A stretch of 5,730 nucleotides of DNA from JBFLVN01 sp040758475 (lineage in GTDB: Bacteria; JAGRBM01): assembly GCA_040758475.1 (NCBI GenBank), contig JBFLVN010000239.1:1-5730 (forward strand), in the 5' to 3' direction. Under the pieces are notes generated by a model. That model did no database searches and was not told the DNA's origin. It saw nothing but the letters and a program-made list of their open reading frames with translations. The position numbers and the translations under genes are program-made. Positions 1-3,938 of this stretch are shown one piece after another (the first letter of the stretch is position 1; each line of letters starts with the position of its first letter).

Positions 1-1118
1 GCCGGGGGTTCTTCGGAAAGGTCCCAGGCGTCCCCGGCGGGTGCCATGGTCTTGACACCCTGGGCGACGACTTTTGGAGTTGTATCGAGTTCGATGGGTT
101 TTTCTTCCGCCAGGTCCCACACGTCATCTTCCGAACCGCCCATTCCGGGTGCTTCGACCTCGACTTCCATTTGGGTTTCGAGGGAGTGGGCCGCCGCGTG
201 GACGGGTTCGAGCGTGGGTTCTTCCACTTCGATCATCCGGTCCGGCGGGGGAGTGGCAGCAGGTTCTTCGGAGAGGTCCCATCCATCTCCCCCCGCGACC
301 GAGACTTCTTCCTCCACGGGCGGAGGAGGGGGCGCCGGGCGCGGCGCAGGAGCAGCCGGTTTGGCGGCCATGGGCGGCGGCGCCGGCTTGGGCGGTGGAG
401 GAGGCGGCGCCTTGGGAGCTGCGGGTTCTTCCGAAAGATCCCAAGAATCTTCCCCCGCCACTTCGACTTCCACTTCCAGGGAAGGCGGAGGGGGTGGAGG
501 CGCGGGGCGCGGCGCAGGAGCGGCCGGCTTGGCAGCCATGGGCGGCGGCACCGGTTTGGGCGCGGGAGGAGGCGGCGCCTTGGGAGCCGCCGGCTCTTCC
601 GAAAGGTCCCAGGAGTCTTCTCCCGCCACTTCGATTTCGAGGGAATCCCCCGAGTGGGGAAGCGTTGGAAGCGGCGCGGCCTTGGGTGGAGGCGGCGGGG
701 GAGCGGCGGCTTTCGGCGGCGCGACGGCCGGAGCGGCTACCCCTTTGGGCGCCCCGATGGAAAGTTCTTCGACTTTCTTGAGAAGGGCTTGCGATTCAAA
801 AGGCTTGATGATGTGCCCGTCGGCGCCGCTCGCCTTGGCTTTCCCTTCGTCGAACGGCTCGTACGATCCGGCGAGGAGAATAACGGGGACGCCCGCCAGG
901 GCCGGGTCGCTCTTGATGGCCTTGGCCAGGGTGTAGCCGTCCTTCCCGGGCATCATTACGTCGGCCAGCACGATGTCGGGCTTGAGGGCTTTGGCCTTGG
1001 CCAGGGCGTCGTCGCCGTTGTCCACGCAGATGAGTTCGGCGTCCTGCCGGGCGAAGGTAATTTGCACCACCTTCTGGATCGTCACCGAATCATCGGCGAT
1101 GAGGATTTTTTTCGTCAT
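1..1118 (-). CDS. Response regulator: receiver domain plus long Pro/Ala-rich tail with repeated WDLSEE motifs (3' end outside window)
   Basis: Partial at its C-terminus: 372 codons are visible from the ATG at 1118 and the frame is still open at the window edge. Residues about 3-120 form a CheY-like receiver: acidic pair D9/D10, phospho-acceptor D53 in the LADVMMPGKDG stretch, and the conserved K105-P106. The usual Thr/Ser after the fourth strand is Ala83 (VILLAGS). From about residue 122 the protein is low-complexity Pro/Ala/Lys. WDLSEE or WDLAEE recurs with tryptophans at 170, 226, 280, 334 and 365, usually preceded by an acidic, Val/Glu-rich stretch. No DNA-binding or enzymatic output domain is visible. 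The tail looks disordered, with the motifs as likely docking sites (inference). It lies last in a run of two CheW-like genes, so it probably takes phosphate from a CheA kinase encoded elsewhere. An in-frame ATG at 1175 exists, but MTKKILIADD is the normal receiver start. Confidence 0.9.
   Translation of the reverse strand, partial: MTKKILIADDSVTIQKVVQITFARQDAELICVDNGDDALAKAKALKPDIVLADVMMPGKDGYTLAKAIKSDPALAGVPVILLAGSYEPFDEGKAKASGADGHIIKPFESQALLKKVEELSIGAPKGVAAPAVAPPKAAAPPPPPPKAAPLPTLPHSGDSLEIEVAGEDSWDLSEEPAAPKAPPPPAPKPVPPPMAAKPAAPAPRPAPPPPPPSLEVEVEVAGEDSWDLSEEPAAPKAPPPPPPKPAPPPMAAKPAAPAPRPAPPPPPVEEEVSVAGGDGWDLSEEPAATPPPDRMIEVEEPTLEPVHAAAHSLETQMEVEVEAPGMGGSEDDVWDLAEEKPIELDTTPKVVAQGVKTMAPAGDAWDLSEEPP
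279..611 (-). repeat. Two tandem coding repeats of 162 and 168 bases in the receiver protein tail
   Basis: Measured from TGG to TGG of the WDLSEE codons, one unit spans 441-611 and the next 279-443, and the two are closely similar in DNA. Both encode WDLSEEPAAPKAPPPP, then a Pro-rich stretch containing PPPMAAKPAAPAPRPAP. Differences are mostly at third codon positions, which suggests duplication followed by selection on the protein. Decayed or partial copies of the motif follow at 117-119 and 24-26 (tryptophan codons). Confidence 0.8.
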
Positions 1119-1144
1119 GTCCGCTGCTGCTTTCCTGTTGCTCG

Positions 1145-1156
1145 GGAGCCGGCTCC
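1145..1156. repeat. Perfect 12-base palindrome between cheW-like and receiver genes
   Basis: GGAGCCGGCTCC reads the same on both strands. It extends to a 20-base imperfect palindrome at 1141-1160 with one mismatched pair. It has no loop and no T-run, so it does not look like a terminator. It lies 27 bases upstream of the receiver start. It could be a protein-binding site or chance in GC-rich DNA. Confidence 0.35.
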
Positions 1157-1243
1157 GGAGCAGGGGGCAATTCATCCGCCAGGCGCGGCTTACGCCTCGC
1201 AAGAATCAGCCTGGAGCCCCCGGCCGGCGCCCCTACGAGTTCG

Positions 1244-1789
1244 TCAGGGCAAGCGGGCCTTACAGTAATCGAAAAGGGCCCCCGTGTCGACCACCCAAAC
1301 CGGGATTTCGTCAATCGTTCCGCTGGCCTGCACCCATTTGGCGGCCGGGGCGGGAGGGCGGGGGCCGGTAAATTCCCCCGGACCGTGGAACCCGACGAAC
1401 CGTTCGAAAGCGATCCCGAGGAGTTCTTCCCCCCGCCGGAGAATGGCCAGGGAGGGGCCACATTGAAGCCCCAAATCCAGGGCGAAATCGAACCCTTCGG
1501 GTTCCTTCTCCCAGGGGCTTGCGGCCTTGTCGATCGAGAGCAGCGGAATGAGGCGCCCCTTGGAAGCCACGACGCCCAGGAAGAGGGGGGTTGCCCGGGG
1601 GACCGGGTAGATGAGGCCCCGTTCTTCGAACCCCTCGACCGCGCCCGCGGGGAGGGCGAGCTGGCACGTTCCGGCGGCGACGACGATGAGCTGGTTTTTG
1701 ACCTCGGCCGTGCTGAGGAACCACAGGGGCGAAGTGCCCGGCGGCGCCGGAGAGGGCTTGGAGGAATCGGACGGGTGGCGGCTGTTCAT
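1244..1789 (-). CDS. CheW-like chemosensory coupling protein (second copy)
   Basis: A 181-residue protein starting at ATG 1789, 20 bases after the upstream gene's stop. The frame stays open to 1894, but a start there would overlap the preceding CheW-like gene. Residues 1-22 are a Pro/Ser-rich leader. A CheW-type beta-barrel domain follows from about residue 33: LIVVAAGTCQLALP as the first strands, FLGVVASKGRLIPLLSI at 70-86 (the match to the CheW VLGVINLRGxIxPVxDL core), SLAILRRGEELLGIAFERF in the middle and IPVWVVDTGALF near the end. CheW proteins are cytoplasmic adaptors between chemoreceptors and CheA. The sequence is divergent, so it may serve a specialised, non-flagellar array. The stop is TGA followed by C and preceded by CCC, with an open coding-like frame in +1 beyond it. 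No strong Shine-Dalgarno is seen. Placement between another CheW-like gene and a receiver supports the call. Confidence 0.75.
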   Translation of the reverse strand: MNSRHPSDSSKPSPAPPGTSPLWFLSTAEVKNQLIVVAAGTCQLALPAGAVEGFEERGLIYPVPRATPLFLGVVASKGRLIPLLSIDKAASPWEKEPEGFDFALDLGLQCGPSLAILRRGEELLGIAFERFVGFHGPGEFTGPRPPAPAAKWVQASGTIDEIPVWVVDTGALFDYCKARLP

Positions 1790-1809
1790 GGAGGGCGTCG
1801 CTGCGTTTC

Positions 1810-2274
1810 CTAGAGGCCCGTCCGCAAGGACGGAAGCCGGGCGGTGTCGAGTTGCCAGCGGAGGGCCGCGACTCCCGGCCAGGCCCGCGCGCACCAGGGG
1901 ATTCCGGCGCCCCAGACGAGGGCGGGGATCGAAAGTCCGTCGCCCTCCAGGTATTCCTCGATCGAGCCCACCCGGTCGGGAAGGAGCAGGACACGCTTTC
2001 CTTCTTCCCCCACCTCCACCGCTTGGGATTTTCCCGAGGCCGGAGGGCTGGGTTTACCGGTCAGGAGGATGGGAAGGCTTACGACTTCCAGGCGCCTTCC
2101 ACCCGGTTCCGTGGCTTCCCCGATGCTCTCTTCGTCCTCCAAATCCTTGGGCATGTGGAGGAACGCGGGTTCGATCTCCACGATCTGGTGGACCTGATCC
2201 ACGGGGATGAGGAATTCGAAGCCGGCGGCTTCCAGGAGGAGGAAGGCGTGGGAGCTTTGCGCGGGGGCGGCCAC
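1810..2274 (-). CDS. CheW-like chemosensory coupling protein (first copy, short)
   Basis: A 154-residue protein beginning at GTG 2274. An in-frame TAG four codons earlier (2284-2286) rules out a longer form. HAFLLLEAAGFEFLIPVDQVHQIVEIEP (given in part: the opening strands at about 9-36) fits the start of a CheW domain, where a hydrophobic strand leads into IPVDQVxxIVE. LEVVSLPILLTG at about 62-73 fits the middle strand, and KRVLLLPDRVGSIEEY with the later IPALVW and VAALRWQLDTARL fit the second barrel. The glycine-rich loop typical of classical CheW is poorly kept, so this is a divergent member. It leads the CheW/CheW/receiver cluster. There is no Shine-Dalgarno in front of the GTG, but a TAGAAT box ends six bases upstream, which suggests a leaderless mRNA. 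The CheW call is moderately secure; its partners are unknown. Confidence 0.65.
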   Translation of the reverse strand: MAAPAQSSHAFLLLEAAGFEFLIPVDQVHQIVEIEPAFLHMPKDLEDEESIGEATEPGGRRLEVVSLPILLTGKPSPPASGKSQAVEVGEEGKRVLLLPDRVGSIEEYLEGDGLSIPALVWGAGIPWCARAWPGVAALRWQLDTARLPSLRTGL

Positions 2275-2280
2275 GGGGGC

Positions 2281-2286
2281 ATTCTA
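2281..2286 (-). promoter_or_regulatory. Possible -10 box for a leaderless CheW-operon transcript
   Basis: On the minus strand TAGAAT (5 of 6 to TATAAT) is followed by GCCCCC and then the GTG start at 2274, so initiation at the usual distance would fall at or next to the start codon. No convincing -35 hexamer is visible at 16-18 bases. The TAG in this box is also the in-frame stop that limits the gene upstream. Confidence 0.35.
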
Positions 2287-2343
2287 ACCCGAGGAACGCC
2301 CGCGAGTCCCGCACCGCCCTGGTGCGTCCGTACGTGCGACCGG

Positions 2344-2372
2344 GCGGGACGGTGCTCTTGGCACCGCCCCGC
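2344..2372. repeat. Strong interrupted hairpin in the spacer before the CheW-like genes
   Basis: GCGGG-A-CGGTGC (2344-2355), loop TCTTG (2356-2360), then GCACCG-C-CCCGC (2361-2372). This gives 6 plus 5 GC-rich pairs around a single A/C mismatch. No T-run follows on either strand. It could be a U-less terminator, an RNA leader element, or a protein-binding inverted repeat. Confidence 0.5.
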
Positions 2373-2424
2373 TTCCGGCCCTACAGGGTGGGATGGGGGA
2401 GAGGAAGTGGTTTGGGTCCGAAGG

Positions 2425-2443
2425 CGAAAGGGCCGCCCTTTCG
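2425..2443 (-). terminator. Terminator-like hairpin after the small gene
   Basis: CGAAAGGG (2425-2432), three-base loop, CCCTTTCG (2436-2443): a perfect 8-pair stem starting 10 bases beyond the stop at 2454 on the minus strand. It lacks a following T-run, so termination strength is uncertain. Its position between two same-strand genes supports a 3'-end role. Confidence 0.45.
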
Positions 2444-2453
2444 GGAGGCTGCT

Positions 2454-2678
2454 CTAGAACGCCGTCTGGTCCTTGTCACAGAACGTGCCGACCAGTCGAA
2501 CCCGGCCAGAGCGGATCAGCCGGAGCGCTTCGGCCTCGAGTTCGTCGGGGCCGAATTGTCCACGGGCCAGCTGGCAGAGCAATTCCAGCATGGTGACCCG
2601 CCGGGCTGTTTCGGGATGTCTAATCTGCTGTGCTTCAGCCCGCATTGTGGTCCGCTCTCCGATAGCTAATCCAAGCAT
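2454..2678 (-). CDS. Small hypothetical protein (74 residues)
   Basis: Not confidently recognised. The frame starts at ATG 2678, with GAAGG eight bases upstream. A second ATG at 2645 has an equally good or better ribosome site (GGAGAG, nine bases upstream) and would give 63 residues. The protein is soluble, charged and probably helical, with no signal peptide, membrane segment or cysteine motif. The core LELLCQLARGQFGPDELEAEALRLI, quoted here as two helices around GQFGPDE, loosely recalls the C-terminal pattern of FlgM anti-sigma factors (G-x-Y/F-x-x-D, then Ala and paired aliphatics). The spacing is off by one and I do not call it FlgM. Support for a real gene comes from two ribosome sites, a plausible AT-rich promoter upstream and a hairpin just past the stop. 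Confidence 0.55.
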   Translation of the reverse strand: MLGLAIGERTTMRAEAQQIRHPETARRVTMLELLCQLARGQFGPDELEAEALRLIRSGRVRLVGTFCDKDQTAF

Positions 2679-2745
2679 ATTTCATGCCTTCGGCTGATCT
2701 CAGTCATATGCGTGGTAAGGGGTTGATTTTAAAGCCTTTTCATTT

Positions 2746-2773
2746 TTCATAGAATGTGTTTTTATTGTTTCAA
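2746..2773 (-). promoter_or_regulatory. Possible sigma70-type promoter for the small gene
   Basis: On the minus strand TTGAAA (2773-2768, 5 of 6 to consensus), a 16-base spacer and TATGAA (2751-2746, 4 of 6) lie in AT-rich DNA. They would give a leader of roughly 60 bases before ATG 2678. It is immediately downstream of the half-site array at 2793-2829. Confidence 0.4.
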
Positions 2774-2792
2774 ACAGAGAAAAAGCAGAAAT

Positions 2793-2829
2793 CGTCAAAA
2801 ATTTGACAGAGCCGTCAACTTCTTTGACA
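2793..2829. promoter_or_regulatory. Operator-like array of four alternating GTCAA/TTGAC half-sites
   Basis: On the plus strand GTCAA (2794-2798), TTGAC (2803-2807), GTCAA (2814-2818) and TTGAC (2824-2828) alternate with start spacings of 9, 11 and 10 bases. Equivalently there are two tandem copies, 20 bases apart, of CGTCAA-N4 or N5-TTTGACA. The spacing puts all four on about one DNA face, as in a binding site for two dimers. It ends about 20 bases before the candidate -35 of the small gene. As RNA the arms could also pair in alternative ways downstream of meaB (TTGAC/GTCAA plus a short T-run on the minus strand), so an attenuator or weak terminator is the alternative reading. Confidence 0.45.
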
Positions 2830-2851
2830 CGGCGCGTAATCGAAATGTCAC

Positions 2852-3829
2852 TCAGGATTTCAAAATCGATTGTCCCGCTCGAAGAGCGGCCAGAAGGGCC
2901 TTTTCGTCCTGGAGCAAATCCAGAGCGGCGGCATAGGGATTCGTTTTTCCCGAGGCAAGGGCCTCCCGGACGCTGGAAAGGTCTTTCTCTTTTAGAGAAA
3001 GGGCCAGCCGCTCCGAGAGTTCCTCCAGGACGATTTCCAGGAATTCCGCCTTGCGGGCTTCGGCGCGGCGGGCCGCCTTGCGCGGGCTTTTGGCCAGTAC
3101 TTCCCGGTGCCGTTCGATCCCGGCCAGCAGTTCCGGGACGCCTCCGCCCGCGTTCGCCTGGGTGAGCAGGACGGGCACGGTCCATTCGGGGTCGTCCTTT
3201 AAATGGACCATGAGTTCCAGGTCGGCCTTCATCCGCTGGGCCCCTTCCCGGTCGGACTTGTTGACGACGAAGACGTCGGCGATTTCGGTGAGGCCCGCCT
3301 TCATGGTCTGGACCGTATCGCCCGCTTCGGGAACGAGCACGACGATCGTCGTATCGGTCACGTCCACGATGTCGAGTTCCGTCTGCCCCACGCCCACGGT
3401 TTCGACGACGGCCCAGTCGAAGCCCGCCGCGGCATATAGAAGGAGGACCTCCCGCGTCGCGTGGGAGAGGCCGCCCAAGGAGCCCCGCGTCCCGAAGCTC
3501 CGGATGAAGACCCCTTCGTCCGTCGCGTGGCGGTTCATGCGGATGCGGTCGCCCAGGAGCGCTCCGCCCGTAAAGGGGCTCGAAGGGTCGATGGCCGCGA
3601 TGGCCACCGTCTGGCCGCGGCCGCGCAGGATGGCGATCACCTGGTCCGTGAGCGAGCTTTTCCCCGCGCCCGGAGGGCCCGTGATCCCGATGGTCCGGAT
3701 TTTCTCGCGCTCGTTGTAGACCTTGGAAAGAAGCCCCCGCACGGCCGGGTCCCGGTCTTCCACCAGGGAGATGAGCCGCGCCAGGGCGCGCCGGTCGCCG
3801 GAGCGCATTTTCTGGAGAAGGTCGTCCAC
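2852..3829 (-). CDS. meaB: MeaB/ArgK family GTPase (methylmalonyl-CoA mutase chaperone)
   Basis: A 325-residue G3E-class GTPase of normal family length. MeaB uses GTP to gate adenosylcobalamin loading and to protect methylmalonyl-CoA mutase (or its relatives) from inactivation, in the cytoplasm. Visible motifs: N-terminal helix DDLLQKMRSGDRRALARLIS, Walker A GPPGAGKSS at 51-59, AIDPSSPFTGGALLGDRIRM at 79-98, switch ETVGVGQTE at 143-151 (a family signature), the GDTVQTMKAG region at 170-179, and the guanine-specificity motif NKSD at 190-193. A helical C-terminal dimerisation part follows. The start is GTG 3829, which gives the usual N-terminus; GTG 3835 two codons upstream is equally possible. 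The frame stays open to 4081, but those residues do not resemble the family and would overlap the divergent helicase gene. No mutase gene adjoins it in this window. Older annotation as a lysine/arginine/ornithine transport ATPase is a misnomer. Confidence 0.95.
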   Translation of the reverse strand: MDDLLQKMRSGDRRALARLISLVEDRDPAVRGLLSKVYNEREKIRTIGITGPPGAGKSSLTDQVIAILRGRGQTVAIAAIDPSSPFTGGALLGDRIRMNRHATDEGVFIRSFGTRGSLGGLSHATREVLLLYAAAGFDWAVVETVGVGQTELDIVDVTDTTIVVLVPEAGDTVQTMKAGLTEIADVFVVNKSDREGAQRMKADLELMVHLKDDPEWTVPVLLTQANAGGGVPELLAGIERHREVLAKSPRKAARRAEARKAEFLEIVLEELSERLALSLKEKDLSSVREALASGKTNPYAAALDLLQDEKALLAALRAGQSILKS

Positions 3830-3873
3830 TCCCACCCCCGTTGGCCCGAATTGCCTGCGAGGCTTCGTAAACG

Positions 3874-3901
3874 TTGCCCTTGCGGTAAGCAAGTTTGTAC
3901 T
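3874..3901 (+). promoter_or_regulatory. Weak candidate promoter in the meaB/dinG divergent spacer
   Basis: TTGCCC (3874-3879), a 16-base spacer and TGTACT (3896-3901) each match consensus at 4 of 6 positions and precede the helicase start by about 37 bases. The inverted repeat CTTGC-GGTAA-GCAAG (3879-3893) sits inside the spacer and could be an operator. Nothing else is clear in the 109 bases between the two genes; no good Shine-Dalgarno precedes ATG 3939. Confidence 0.25.
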
Positions 3902-3938
3902 GGCTCGCCGCTTCCTGCAGTGCAAAAGTTCCGGCCCC

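Noticed and set aside
46..936. Plus-strand Gly/Ser/Ala-rich frame resembling a PE-PGRS-like protein
   Set aside because: It is the antisense of the Pro-rich repeat tail of the receiver protein; no family signature apart from low complexity.
171..1268. Plus-strand frame of 365 codons, Arg/Gly-rich
   Set aside because: Antisense to the receiver gene, whose D9/D10, D53 and K105 motifs identify the true strand; the Arg/Gly runs are the mirror of Pro/Ala codons.
2079..2282. ATG at 2282 as start of the first CheW-like gene
   Set aside because: It reads a different frame giving a Ser/Trp/Arg-rich peptide; the CheW-like strands are only in the frame from GTG 2274.
2700..2750. Mini-gene of 16 residues (MKNEKALKSTPYHAYD) in the AT-rich spacer
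   Set aside because: No ribosome site before its ATG, no recognisable peptide, and it overlaps the candidate promoter region.
3879..3893. CTTGC-GGTAA-GCAAG as an intrinsic terminator
   Set aside because: Only five pairs, no T-run, and it lies between divergent genes where no transcript should end; noted only as a possible operator.
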